Part shown: in pieces, positions 29,594 through 40,165 of the stretch | How positions within the stretch are numbered: position 1 is the stretch's first letter | Layout: each line of letters begins with the position of its first letter | Assembly: GCA_004764695.1 (NCBI GenBank) | Contig: CM015709.1 | Location: forward strand, 1-41,662 | Direction of reading: 5' to 3' | From: Schizochytrium sp. TIO01 | Taxonomy: Eukaryota; Sar; Bigyra; Thraustochytrida; Thraustochytriidae | Length of the DNA stretch: 41,662 bases | Notes under the pieces: model-generated | Seen by the model: only the letters and a program-made list of their open reading frames with translations | Database searches by the model: none | What the model was told of the DNA's origin: nothing | Program-made: the position numbers and the translations under genes

Positions 29594-32500
29594 ACATAAA
29601 AATTGGAAGGAGGGGCCAAAGTCCGAAAATCCTCCTTCTATAAGCATGGAGCTAGCTCCAAAACTTCAAGAACCTCGTGCACGGACCTCCTATAACAGTA
29701 AAACTGGAAGGAGGGGCCAAAGTCCGAAAATCCTCCTTCTATAAGCATGGAGCTAGCCCAAAAACTTCAAGAACCTCGTGCACGGACCTCCGGTAACAGT
29801 AAAACTGGAAGGAGGGGCCAAAGTCCGAAAATCCTCCTTCTATAAGCATGGAGCTAGCCCAAAAACTTCAAGAACCTCGTGCACGGACCTCCGGTAACAG
29901 TAAAACTGGAAGGAGGGGCCAAAGTCCGAAAATCCTCCTTCTATAAGCATGGAGCTAACCCAAAAACTTCAAGAACCTCGTGCACGGACCTCCGGTAACA
30001 GTAAAACTGGAAGGAGGGGCCAAAGTCCGAAAATCCTCCTTCTATAAGCATGGAGCTAGCCCAAAAACTTCAAGAACCTCGTGCACGGACCTCCTATAAC
30101 AGTAAAACTGGAAGGAGGGGCCAAAGTCCGAAAATCCTCCTTCTATAAGCATGGAGCTAGCCCAAAAACTTCAAGAACCTCGTGCACGGACCTCCGGTAA
30201 CAGTAAAACTGGAAGGAGGGGCCAAAGTCCGAAAATCCTCCTTCTATAAGCATGGAGCTAGCCCAAAAACTTCAAGAACCTCGTGCAACCTAAATTTTAT
30301 CATTTAAACATATTATTAATCTCTGAATAGGTATATTATTTACATATTCTTCCCCAAACTTCCAAACCCTACTTTCTGTGCGCAACCTCTACACCTCCTC
30401 CTCCGTGAACCTGCGTCAGAGGAGGTGTAGAGGATAGCTAGAAAGGAGGTACAGTGTCTAAAATGGAAATTAACTCTAGCGTCATCGATATTAACCCCAT
30501 TTAAACACTTATTCTCTGTAATAGTTAGCTTCTCACACTAAGATAGAACAAATAAGAGGCATTTTTACCCTGCCTCAGGGTAGAACAGGAATCGAACCCG
30601 TTTTATATACATATACCAAAGCTACCCACATAAAAATTGGAAGGAGGGGCCAAAGTCCGAAAATCCTCCTTCTATAAGCATGGAGCTAGCTCCAAAACTT
30701 CAAGAACCTCGTGCACGGACCTCCTATAACAGTAAAACTGGAAGGAGGGGCCAAAGTCCGAAAATCCTCCTTCTATAAGCATGGAGCTAGCCCAAAAACT
30801 TCAAGAACCTCGTGCACGGACCTCCGGTAACAGTAAAACTGGAAGGAGGGGCCAAAGTCCGAAAATCCTCCTTCTATAAGCATGGAGCTAGCCCAAAAAC
30901 TTCAAGAACCTCGTGCACGGACCTCCGGTAACAGTAAAACTGGAAGGAGGGGCCAAAGTCCGAAAATCCTCCTTCTATAAGCATGGAGCTAGCCCAAAAA
31001 CTTCAAGAACCTCGTGCACGGACCTCCGGTAACAGTAAAACTGGAAGGAGGGGCCAAAGTCCGAAAATCCTCCTTCTATAAGCATGGAGCTAACCCAAAA
31101 ACTTCAAGAACCTCGTGCACGGACCTCCGGTAACAGTAAAACTGGAAGGAGGGGCCAAAGTCCGAAAATCCTCCTTCTATAAGCATGGAGCTAGCCCAAA
31201 AACTTCAAGAACCTCGTGCACGGACCTCCTATAACAGTAAAACTGGAAGGAGGGGCCAAAGTCCGAAAATCCTCCTTCTATAAGCATGGAGCTAGCCCAA
31301 AAACTTCAAGAACCTCGTGCACGGACCTCCGGTAACAGTAAAACTGGAAGGAGGGGCCAAAGTCCGAAAATCCTCCTTCTATAAGCATGGAGCTAGCCCA
31401 AAAACTTCAAGAACCTCGTGCAACCTAAATTTTATCATTTAAACATATTATTAATCTCTGAATAGGTATATTATTTACATATTCTTCCCCAAACTTCCAA
31501 ACCCTACTTTCTGTGCGCAACCTCTACACCTCCTCCTCCGTGAACCTGCGTCAGAGGAGGTGTAGAGGATAGCTAGAAAGGAGGTACAGTGTCTAAAATG
31601 GAAATTAACTCTAGCGTCATCGATATTAACCCCATTTAAACACTTATTCTCTGTAATAGTTAGCTTCTCACACTAAGATAGAACAAATAAGAGGCATTTT
31701 TACCCTGCCTCAGGGTAGAACAGGAATCGAACCCGTTTTATATACATATACCAAAGCTACCCACATAAAAATTGGAAGGAGGGGCCAAAGTCCGAAAATC
31801 CTCCTTCTATAAGCATGGAGCTAGCTCCAAAACTTCAAGAACCTCGTGCACGGACCTCCTATAACAGTAAAACTGGAAGGAGGGGCCAAAGTCCGAAAAT
31901 CCTCCTTCTATAAGCATGGAGCTAGCCCAAAAACTTCAAGAACCTCGTGCACGGACCTCCGGTAACAGTAAAACTGGAAGGAGGGGCCAAAGTCCGAAAA
32001 TCCTCCTTCTATAAGCATGGAGCTAGCCCAAAAACTTCAAGAACCTCGTGCACGGACCTCCGGTAACAGTAAAACTGGAAGGAGGGGCCAAAGTCCGAAA
32101 ATCCTCCTTCTATAAGCATGGAGCTAGCCCAAAAACTTCAAGAACCTCGTGCAACCTAAATTTTATCATTTAAACATATTATTAATCTCTGAATAGGTAT
32201 ATTATTTACATATTCTTCCCCAAACTTCCAAACCCTACTTTCTGTGCGCAACCTCTACACCTCCTCCTCCGTGAACCTGCGTCAGAGGAGGTGTAGAGGA
32301 TAGCTAGAAAGGAGGTACAGTGTCTAAAATGGAAATTAACTCTAGCGTCATCGATATTAACCCCATTTAAACACTTATTCTCTGTAATAGTTAGCTTCTC
32401 ACACTAAGATAGAACAAATAAGAGGCATTTTTACCCTGCCTCAGGGTAGAACAGGAATCGAACCCGTTTTATATACATATACCAAAGCTACCCACATAAA

Positions 32501-35500
32501 AATTGGAAGGAGGGGCCAAAGTCCGAAAATCCTCCTTCTATAAGCATGGAGCTAGCTCCAAAACTTCAAGAACCTCGTGCACGGACCTCCTATAACAGTA
32601 AAACTGGAAGGAGGGGCCAAAGTCCGAAAATCCTCCTTCTATAAGCATGGAGCTAGCCCAAAAACTTCAAGAACCTCGTGCACGGACCTCCGGTAACAGT
32701 AAAACTGGAAGGAGGGGCCAAAGTCCGAAAATCCTCCTTCTATAAGCATGGAGCTAGCCCAAAAACTTCAAGAACCTCGTGCACGGACCTCCGGTAACAG
32801 TAAAACTGGAAGGAGGGGCCAAAGTCCGAAAATCCTCCTTCTATAAGCATGGAGCTAGCCCAAAAACTTCAAGAACCTCGTGCACGGACCTCCGGTAACA
32901 GTAAAACTGGAAGGAGGGGCCAAAGTCCGAAAATCCTCCTTCTATAAGCATGGAGCTAGCCCAAAAACTTCAAGAACCTCGTGCACGGACCTCCGGTAAC
33001 AGTAAAACTGGAAGGAGGGGCCAAAGTCCGAAAATCCTCCTTCTATAAGCATGGAGCTAGCCCAAAAACTTCAAGAACCTCGTGCAACCTAAATTTTATC
33101 ATTTAAACATATTATTAATCTCTGAATAGGTATATTATTTACATATTCTTCCCCAAACTTCCAAACCCTACTTTCTGTGCGCAACCTCTACACCTCCTCC
33201 TCCGTGAACCTGCGTCAGAGGAGGTGTAGAGGATAGCTAGAAAGGAGGTACAGTGTCTAAAATGGAAATTAACTCTAGCGTCATCGATATTAACCCCATT
33301 TAAACACTTATTCTCTGTAATAGTTAGCTTCTCACACTAAGATAGAACAAATAAGAGGCATTTTTACCCTGCCTCAGGGTAGAACAGGAATCGAACCCGT
33401 TTTATATACATATACCAAAGCTACCCACATAAAAATTGGAAGGAGGGGCCAAAGTCCGAAAATCCTCCTTCTATAAGCATGGAGCTAGCTCCAAAACTTC
33501 AAGAACCTCGTGCACGGACCTCCTATAACAGTAAAACTGGAAGGAGGGGCCAAAGTCCGAAAATCCTCCTTCTATAAGCATGGAGCTAGCCCAAAAACTT
33601 CAAGAACCTCGTGCACGGACCTCCGGTAACAGTAAAACTGGAAGGAGGGGCCAAAGTCCGAAAATCCTCCTTCTATAAGCATGGAGCTAGCCCAAAAACT
33701 TCAAGAACCTCGTGCACGGACCTCCGGTAACAGTAAAACTGGAAGGAGGGGCCAAAGTCCGAAAATCCTCCTTCTATAAGCATGGAGCTAACCCAAAAAC
33801 TTCAAGAACCTCGTGCACGGACCTCCGGTAACAGTAAAACTGGAAGGAGGGGCCAAAGTCCGAAAATCCTCCTTTTATAAGCATGGAGCTAGCCCAAAAA
33901 CTTCAAGAACCTCGTGCAACCTAAATTTTATCATTTAAACATATTATTAATCTCTGAATAGGTATATTATTTACATATTCTTCCCCAAACTTCCAAACCC
34001 TACTTTCTGTGCGCAACCTCTACACCTCCTCCTCCGTGAACCTGCGTCAGAGGAGGTGTAGAGGATAGCTAGAAAGGAGGTACAGTGTCTAAAATGGAAA
34101 TTAACTCTAGCGTCATCGATATTAACCCCATTTAAACACTTATTCTCTGTAATAGTTAGCTTCTCACACTAAGATAGAACAAATAAGAGGCATTTTTACC
34201 CTGCCTCAGGGTAGAACAGGAATCGAACCCGTTTTATATACATATACCAAAGCTACCCACATAAAAATTGGAAGGAGGGGCCAAAGTCCGAAAATCCTCC
34301 TTCTATAAGCATGGAGCTAGCTCCAAAACTTCAAGAACCTCGTGCACGGACCTCCTATAACAGTAAAACTGGAAGGAGGGGCCAAAGTCCGAAAATCCTC
34401 CTTCTATAAGCATGGAGCTAGCCCAAAAACTTCAAGAACCTCGTGCACGGACCTCCGGTAACAGTAAAACTGGAAGGAGGGGCCAAAGTCCGAAAATCCT
34501 CCTTCTATAAGCATGGAGCTAGCCCAAAAACTTCAAGAACCTCGTGCACGGACCTCCGGTAACAGTAAAACTGGAAGGAGGGGCCAAAGTCCGAAAATCC
34601 TCCTTCTATAAGCATGGAGCTAGCCCAAAAACTTCAAGAACCTCGTGCACGGACCTCCGGTAACAGTAAAACTGGAAGGAGGGGCCAAAGTCCGAAAATC
34701 CTCCTTCTATAAGCATGGAGCTAGCCCAAAAACTTCAAGAACCTCGTGCACGGACCTCCGGTAACAGTAAAACTGGAAGGAGGGGCCAAAGTCCGAAAAT
34801 CCTCCTTCTATAAGCATGGAGCTAGCCCAAAAACTTCAAGAACCTCGTGCAACCTAAATTTTATCATTTAAACATATTATTAATCTCTGAATAGGTATAT
34901 TATTTACATATTCTTCCCCAAACTTCCAAACCCTACTTTCTGTGCGCAACCTCTACACCTCCTCCTCCGTGAACCTGCGTCAGAGGAGGTGTAGAGGATA
35001 GCTAGAAAGGAGGTACAGTGTCTAAAATGGAAATTAACTCTAGCGTCATCGATATTAACCCCATTTAAACACTTATTCTCTGTAATAGTTAGCTTCTCAC
35101 ACTAAGATAGAACAAATAAGAGGCATTTTTACCCTGCCTCAGGGTAGAACAGGAATCGAACCCGTTTTATATACATATACCAAAGCTACCCACATAAAAA
35201 TTGGAAGGAGGGGCCAAAGTCCGAAAATCCTCCTTCTATAAGCATGGAGCTAGCTCCAAAACTTCAAGAACCTCGTGCACGGACCTCCTATAACAGTAAA
35301 ACTGGAAGGAGGGGCCAAAGTCCGAAAATCCTCCTTCTATAAGCATGGAGCTAGCCCAAAAACTTCAAGAACCTCGTGCACGGACCTCCGGTAACAGTAA
35401 AACTGGAAGGAGGGGCCAAAGTCCGAAAATCCTCCTTCTATAAGCATGGAGCTAGCCCAAAAACTTCAAGAACCTCGTGCACGGACCTCCGGTAACAGTA

Positions 35501-36010
35501 AAACTGGAAGGAGGGGCCAAAGTCCGAAAATCCTCCTTCTATAAGCATGGAGCTAGCCCAAAAACTTCAAGAACCTCGTGCAACCTAAATTTTATCATTT
35601 AAACATATTATTAATCTCTGAATAGGTATATTATTTACATATTCTTCCCCAAACTTCCAAACCCTACTTTCTGTGCGCAACCTCTACACCTCCTCCTCCG
35701 TGAACCTGCGTCAGAGGAGGTGTAGAGGATAGCTAGAAAGGAGGTACAGTGTCTAAAATGGAAATTAACTCTAGCGTCATCGATATTAACCCCATTTAAA
35801 CACTTATTCTCTGTAATAGTTAGCTTCTCACACTAAGATAGAACAAATAAGAGGCATTTTTACCCTGCCTCAGGGTAGAACAGGAATCGAACCCGTTTTA
35901 TATACATATACCAAAGCTACCCACATAAAAATTGAAAGGAGGGGCCAAAGTTCGAAAATCCTCCTTCTATAAGCATGGAGCTAGCTCCAAAACTTCAAGA
36001 ACCTCGTGCA

Positions 36011-36158
36011 ACCTAAATTTTATCATTTAAACACTTATTCTCTGTAATAGTTAGCTTCTCACACTAAGATAGAACAAATAAGAGGCATTTTTACCCTGCC
36101 TCAGGGTAGAATGGGAATTGAACCCATTTTATATACTTATACCAAAGCTACCCAAAAC
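36011..36158. repeat. Truncated ninth spacer at the right edge of the repeats
   Basis: It matches the 345-bp spacer but lacks 197 bp, including the 15-bp hairpin. The breakpoint falls on the 10-mer CATTTAAACA, which occurs at both ends of the missing part in the full spacer (29267-29276 and 29464-29473 in the first), so it looks like a deletion by slippage or recombination. It keeps its tRNA-like element, with compensated changes. No 101-bp unit follows it. Confidence 0.85.
36104..36153 (-). ncRNA. tRNA-like element A, last copy (right border of repeats)
   Basis: Acceptor GGGTAG/CTACCC unchanged; T-arm now ATGGG TTCAATT CCCAT. Compared with copy 1 a C-G pair has become T-A by two changes on opposite strands of the stem, and the T-loop purine has changed G to A within the TTCRA rule. 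The D-like stem is CTT/AAG. Conserved pairing despite base change suggests selection for the fold. It follows trnC by about 48 nt in the transcript direction. Confidence 0.65.
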
Positions 36159-36201
36159 TTTTATAAAAAGTTTAAGCTATTTTAGCTTTAAAATAACTTT
36201 T

Positions 36202-36275
36202 AAGCCATCATGGGACTCGAACCCATAATCCCCAGGTTTGCAACCTAGTGCATAAACCAATTATGCTTCATGGCC
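36202..36275 (-). tRNA. trnC: tRNA-Cys (GCA)
   Basis: Anticodon stem CTAGG/CCTGG with loop TTGCAAA (anticodon GCA), T-arm ATGGG TTCGAGT CCCAT, discriminator T as usual for Cys. Acceptor GGCCATG/GATGGCT has a G-G mismatch at the seventh pair, and position 8 is A, not T. Last normal tRNA before the repeats in the transcript direction. Confidence 0.88.
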
Positions 36276-36290
36276 AAGCTATTTTTATAA

Positions 36291-36371
36291 TGAGGAAGGT
36301 TGGACTTGAACCAACGACTCGAAACGAACTTGGTTTACAGCCAAGCACAATAACCACTCTGTCACTTCCTC
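36291..36371 (-). tRNA. trnY: tRNA-Tyr (GTA)
   Basis: Class II tRNA with a long variable arm. Acceptor GAGGAAG/CTTCCTC, anticodon loop CTGTAAA between TTGG and CCAA (anticodon GTA), T-arm TTGG TTCAAGT CCAA, discriminator A. Its first 10 nt contain the last codons and TGA stop of atp8. Confidence 0.93.
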
Positions 36372-36766
36372 AACAATTGCAATAAAACTCGTTTTATCAA
36401 TTGCAATTGAATAAAAGAATTTACCAAATTATTCAAATAATTAGGAGTAAATTTAAATTGAGATGAAACTTGTTTTGAAGATTTCAAAGCCCAAGAAGCT
36501 ACGTTAGAATACGATTTTTGAACTAGTTTGTAGCAAGAACCACAAGATTCACTGAAAAAAGTATCATATTTAGCTGAAACGGAACTAACTTCTTTTTGAA
36601 GTTCTGAAGATGATAGTTGAATAGAAGAAAAGCGTTTTACCCTCATTTTAAGAGCATTCACAATTAGGGGAACAACTGTTTGAAAAGTAATAAAATAAAA
36701 CAACCAAAAAAACAGAAGAAGCCAAAAAATTTGAGAAAGAAAAGTAGTAATATCTAGTTGAGGCAT
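36362..36766 (-). CDS. atp8: ATP synthase subunit 8
   Basis: Fo stator-associated membrane protein (formerly ymf19), 134 aa. It begins MPQLDITTFLSQIFWLLLFF, the hallmark MPQLD start and single helix; the rest is a polar, poorly conserved tail, as usual in this family. ATG at 36766 follows trnK; longer frames enter that tRNA. The stop is TGA, 10 nt inside trnY. Cleavage at trnY would leave the mRNA ending in TT, with no stop. Confidence 0.92.
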   Translation of the reverse strand: MPQLDITTFLSQIFWLLLFFWLFYFITFQTVVPLIVNALKMRVKRFSSIQLSSSELQKEVSSVSAKYDTFFSESCGSCYKLVQKSYSNVASWALKSSKQVSSQFKFTPNYLNNLVNSFIQLQLIKRVLLQLLRK

Positions 36767-36778
36767 TAGAATAAAATT

Positions 36779-36850
36779 TGGGTGCAAAGGGAATTGAACC
36801 CCCGACAAAAGACTTAAAAGGACTCTGCTCTACCACTGAGCTATGCACCC
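36779..36850 (-). tRNA. trnK: tRNA-Lys (TTT)
   Basis: Acceptor GGGTGCA/TGCACCC (perfect), D-arm GCTCAGTGGTAGAGC, anticodon loop CTTTTAA (anticodon TTT), T-loop TTCAATT. The anticodon stem has one T-T mismatch. Lies between nad5 and atp8. Confidence 0.92.
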
Positions 36851-36867
36851 AATCCTTGTTAATTTTA

Positions 36868-38835
36868 TTAAACAATAGCAAGACATAGAAAAATAAAAAA
36901 GAACAAAGGAGAAATAGAAAAAAATAGAAAGCATGAATAAGCACAAATAAAAAACAAAATTACAAATATATAATGAAACAGATGACCTGAACTAAAACGA
37001 GAAAAATTAATAGAACTAATGGTATGACTTAGCCCAAAAGGTCCCAAGATTTCAAGAATACCTCGATCTAGCAAACGGTATGAAATATCATAAGCGAATC
37101 GCAAACCGGATTGACCCACTATTTCGGTATACACTTTATCAAAAAACCATTTTTTATTAAAAAAAATATAAAGTGAACGCCCAATATAATGTTGTTTTAT
37201 ATTAAACAAATAAATTGAATTATACTTATAAAAGATGAATGATGAGATCATACCCAAAAACGCTAGTATAGTAGGAAACAATTTAATTGAAGTTGGCAAA
37301 AACTCTCCAAAAAATACATTCAAATGATTTGGAGCTACGAATAGAGCATGATTAAAAAAAGAACTTCCTACTCCAATAATAGCATCTTTAAAAAGATAAC
37401 CAAAGAAAACACTTCCAAAAATCAAAACAAAAAGAGGAAATGCTATACGAAATGGAGACTCATGTACATTTTCAAACCTCCTTCGAAAACCATTTACAGG
37501 AGACAAAAAGGTAAGATACAACAAACGAATAGAATAAAAAGATGTACAAAAAGCAGCCATACTTCCCAAAATAAAAGCGAAGTGACCTGTAGAAGAAAAT
37601 GAACCATAAGCATTTTCAAGAATAACATCTTTTGAATAAAATCCTGAAAGAAAAGGAAAACCAGCAAGAGCCAAAGAACCAATCATTATAGAACTATAAG
37701 TAAAGGGCAGCAATTTGGCAAGACCTCCTATTTTTCGCATATCTTGTTCATCTCCTATAGCATGAATAACTGAACCAGCACACAAAAACAACAAAGCTTT
37801 AAAAAAAGCGTGGTTAGCTAGATGAAAAACACCAACTTGGTAAGAAGAAAGGCCACAAGCAAATACTATGTAACCCAACTGAGAACAAGTAGAATATGCA
37901 ATAACTTTTTTCAAATCATTTTGCAACAATCCAGTAGTAGCTGCAAAAAAAGCAGTAGAAGCACCAAAAACGGTGATTACTTGCAACGCAAATGGAGAAA
38001 ATTCAATAAAAGAAGAACACCTTGCGAGAAGAAAAACACCTGCGGTAACCATAGTTGCAGCGTGAATTAGTGCAGAAACAGGAGTTGGACCTTCCATAGC
38101 GTCAGGCAACCAAGTATGCAACCCTAGCTGCGCTGATTTACCAACAGCTCCTACAAAAAGTAGCAAACTAATAGCGGTGATAGTATCGATAGAAAACCAA
38201 AAAAGATAAATTTTTGTACCTACCAATGAAGGTACACAAGAAAACACAGTAGCATAATCGATAGAACCTACAGAAAAATAGATAGCGAAAATTCCGAGAG
38301 CCAAACCATAGTCTCCGATACGATTTATAAACATAGCTTTAATAGCAGCTTTATTTGCTTGGATTCGAGTAAACCAAAAATTAATAAGAAGATAACTACA
38401 CAAACCAACACCTTCCCAACCCACAAATATTTGAATAAAGTTGTTTGCAGTTACCAAGATTAGCATAAAAAAGGTAAACAATGACAAATAACTTATAAAA
38501 CGGGGTAGGTGAGGGTCTTCTTCTATGTATGAAGAAGAATAGATATGAACCAATAGAGAAACAGAACAAACTACGATCAACATAGTAGCAGTCAAACTAT
38601 CAAACAAAAACCCCCATTGAACATTAAATGAACCTACTTCTATCCAAGGCCAAAGTTGAAAATGGATACTTATAGGAGAAAACAGAAATGAAAAAAATAC
38701 GTACCAAGACAAAATACATGAGACTAGAACAGAACTGGTACTGATGATAACAGAACCATTACGCCCCAAAAGGCGCCCTCCTATACCTGCCAAAACGGAT
38801 CCCAAAAATGGAAACAAAACAATCGAGAAATACAT
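36868..38835 (-). CDS. nad5: NADH dehydrogenase subunit 5
   Basis: Largest antiporter-like subunit of complex I, 655 aa. Recognised by VGWEGVGLCSYLLINFWFTR, by GKSAQLGLHTWLPDAMEGPT followed by PVSALIHAATMVTAGV, and by HAFFKALLFLCAGSVIHA. I chose ATG at 38835 (MYFSIVLFPFLG); the longer frame starts with TTG at 38856 inside trnS(uga). The C-terminal helix region is AT-rich and divergent but complete. Confidence 0.97.
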   Translation of the reverse strand: MYFSIVLFPFLGSVLAGIGGRLLGRNGSVIISTSSVLVSCILSWYVFFSFLFSPISIHFQLWPWIEVGSFNVQWGFLFDSLTATMLIVVCSVSLLVHIYSSSYIEEDPHLPRFISYLSLFTFFMLILVTANNFIQIFVGWEGVGLCSYLLINFWFTRIQANKAAIKAMFINRIGDYGLALGIFAIYFSVGSIDYATVFSCVPSLVGTKIYLFWFSIDTITAISLLLFVGAVGKSAQLGLHTWLPDAMEGPTPVSALIHAATMVTAGVFLLARCSSFIEFSPFALQVITVFGASTAFFAATTGLLQNDLKKVIAYSTCSQLGYIVFACGLSSYQVGVFHLANHAFFKALLFLCAGSVIHAIGDEQDMRKIGGLAKLLPFTYSSIMIGSLALAGFPFLSGFYSKDVILENAYGSFSSTGHFAFILGSMAAFCTSFYSIRLLYLTFLSPVNGFRRRFENVHESPFRIAFPLFVLIFGSVFFGYLFKDAIIGVGSSFFNHALFVAPNHLNVFFGEFLPTSIKLFPTILAFLGMISSFIFYKYNSIYLFNIKQHYIGRSLYIFFNKKWFFDKVYTEIVGQSGLRFAYDISYRLLDRGILEILGPFGLSHTISSINFSRFSSGHLFHYIFVILFFICAYSCFLFFSISPLFFFIFLCLAIV

Positions 38836-38849
38836 GAATAAAAAAGATA

Positions 38850-38935
38850 CGGGCAAAGCAGGATTCGAACCTGCGAAGAATACGATTCTTACCAGTTTTC
38901 AAGACTGGAACCTTAAACCACTCAGACATTTGCCC
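38850..38935 (-). tRNA. trnS(uga): tRNA-Ser (TGA)
   Basis: Class II tRNA. Acceptor GGGCAAA/TTTGCCC (perfect), anticodon stem CCAGT/ACTGG with loop CTTGAAA (anticodon TGA), long variable arm AAGAATCGTATTCTT, T-arm GCAGG TTCGAAT CCTGC, discriminator G. Confidence 0.95.
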
Positions 38936-38941
38936 AATATG

Positions 38942-39283
38942 TTATAAAAGACGCCTTTTTTTCTTTTGACGACACCCGTTAAAAGGAACAGACGCACTAA
39001 AATAACAATGTTCAATTTGAAATTTTTGAAAAGCTTTCAAAATATAAAATTTACCTTTCCCCAATCCAGAAAAATAAAAAATGATACGGGGTTTACCGTT
39101 GAAAAAACTTTCCAAAAAATTTGCAGCGTGCACACCCAACATAATAAGAGACATATTTGAATTTTTTTTAAAACTCCCCCGAATAGAAGACATACCAGAT
39201 GAAGCTTTAAAAACTATTCGTTTATTATAATAAATGGATAGATGGGTATTATTAAAAGAACTATTAATATAGATAGAAAACAT
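38942..39283 (-). CDS. rps11: Ribosomal protein S11
   Basis: Small-subunit platform protein, 113 aa. Begins directly at the conserved INSSFNNTHLSIYYNKRIVF core, so the short N-terminal extension of bacterial S11 is missing. SSGMSSIRGSFKKNSNMSLI and a basic C-terminus with NGCRQKKKRRL fit the family. Located 2 nt after rps13, the conserved rps13-rps11 order. Confidence 0.9.
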   Translation of the reverse strand: MFSIYINSSFNNTHLSIYYNKRIVFKASSGMSSIRGSFKKNSNMSLIMLGVHAANFLESFFNGKPRIIFYFSGLGKGKFYILKAFQKFQIEHCYFSASVPFNGCRQKKKRRLL

Positions 39284-39285
39284 AT

Positions 39286-39642
39286 TTAACGAATTTTTTT
39301 TACTGTTTTAGCATTTGTTTTAGTACGTTGCCCTCGAACAGGCAAATTAGAAGAATATCGAAATCCTTTATAACTTTTTATTTTCATATGCAAAAGTTTA
39401 TTATCTTTAATATATTTACGCAAATTTGCCTCTATTTTATAATCATCAAGAAGATTTTTTTCAATCCAATTAAGTACTTGATTTTGTTGAGTAGAGGTAA
39501 CTATATAAGCAGGAGTTTGCGACAAAATACCACATGAAACACAAATACGTTTGCTCAAATGAGGACCAATGCCGTAAATAGTAGACAAAACAGATGCAAA
39601 GAAGATTTTACTTTTTATAAGATCTTTTTTAAATTGAATCAT
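39286..39642 (-). CDS. rps13: Ribosomal protein S13
   Basis: Small-subunit head protein, 118 aa, normal length. STIYGIGPHLSKRICVSCGI fits the helix-two-turn-helix region; the C-terminal PVRGQRTKTNAKTVKK is diagnostic. ATG at 39642 overlaps the end of rpl5 by 14 nt. Confidence 0.95.
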   Translation of the reverse strand: MIQFKKDLIKSKIFFASVLSTIYGIGPHLSKRICVSCGILSQTPAYIVTSTQQNQVLNWIEKNLLDDYKIEANLRKYIKDNKLLHMKIKSYKGFRYSSNLPVRGQRTKTNAKTVKKIR

Positions 39643-40165
39643 AAGTAGAATTAATTTGAAGGCTATTTATAAAAAAAGAAAATTCTTTTGTAGAAATAGA
39701 CGAATGGAATAGTTGAACTGAAAAAGCTTCGTTAATCAATGATTTAAAACGATCACTCTCATTTTCAATACTATAAATATTTATAGTCTTAATATCAGCA
39801 ACATACCTAGAAGAAGAATGTTCACGTTTAAATAGAAATGCCAAGGCATTATTTGAGTACATACAATAAAAGGTGAACAAATAATTCAAAAAAGATATAG
39901 TTTGCTCAAACGAAAAAGAAGAAGAAAATGAAACAAATTGACCTCGACGCAATTTCAAACGAGCAACATCTTTTTTAGAATAAAGTAGTGTAGGTTTTCG
40001 CAATGATATAAATTCTATCAAAAGCCAACAAGAACCAAAAAGATCCTTATTAAAATCAAAAGATTTCAAACTTACTTGCGATTGCAACGAAAAATGCTTT
40101 GATTTTATAGAAGATATTAGATCTTTTTTTACTACACGTGAATAAAATTGATTAAAACGAAACAT
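39629..40165 (-). CDS. rpl5: Ribosomal protein L5
   Basis: Large-subunit central protuberance protein, 178 aa. Divergent but supported by FYSRVVKKDLIS at the N-terminus, LLIEFISLRKPTLLYSKKDV and ARLKLRRGQFVSFSSSFSF, which match the E...GQKP....K.VA.FKLRKGQ.VG segment. Position between rpl14 and rps13 agrees. Its ATG shares one base with the rpl14 stop (TAATG). Confidence 0.85.
   Translation of the reverse strand: MFRFNQFYSRVVKKDLISSIKSKHFSLQSQVSLKSFDFNKDLFGSCWLLIEFISLRKPTLLYSKKDVARLKLRRGQFVSFSSSFSFEQTISFLNYLFTFYCMYSNNALAFLFKREHSSSRYVADIKTINIYSIENESDRFKSLINEAFSVQLFHSSISTKEFSFFINSLQINSTYDSI

Larger units (their letters stand above)
29254..36010. repeat. Higher-order repeat: eight 345-bp spacers, each followed by 101-bp units
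   Basis: Spacers start at 29254, 30288, 31423, 32154, 33087, 33919, 34852 and 35583. They are followed by 7, 8, 4, 6, 5, 6, 4 and 1 units (41 in all). The last unit of every block ends at the same base (after 83 bp). The first unit of each block is a variant (AAAATTGG start, GCTAGCTCC, CCTCCTATAAC). Private variants such as GCTAACCC recur in several blocks, so whole blocks were copied and units then gained or lost. Every spacer has one 15-bp hairpin and one copy of tRNA-like element A (at spacer start +290 to +339, for example 30578-30627, 31713-31762). Confidence 0.95.

Noticed and set aside
38836-38856. Longer nad5 start at 38856
   Set aside because: It is a TTG codon inside trnS(uga); ATG at 38835 is clean.
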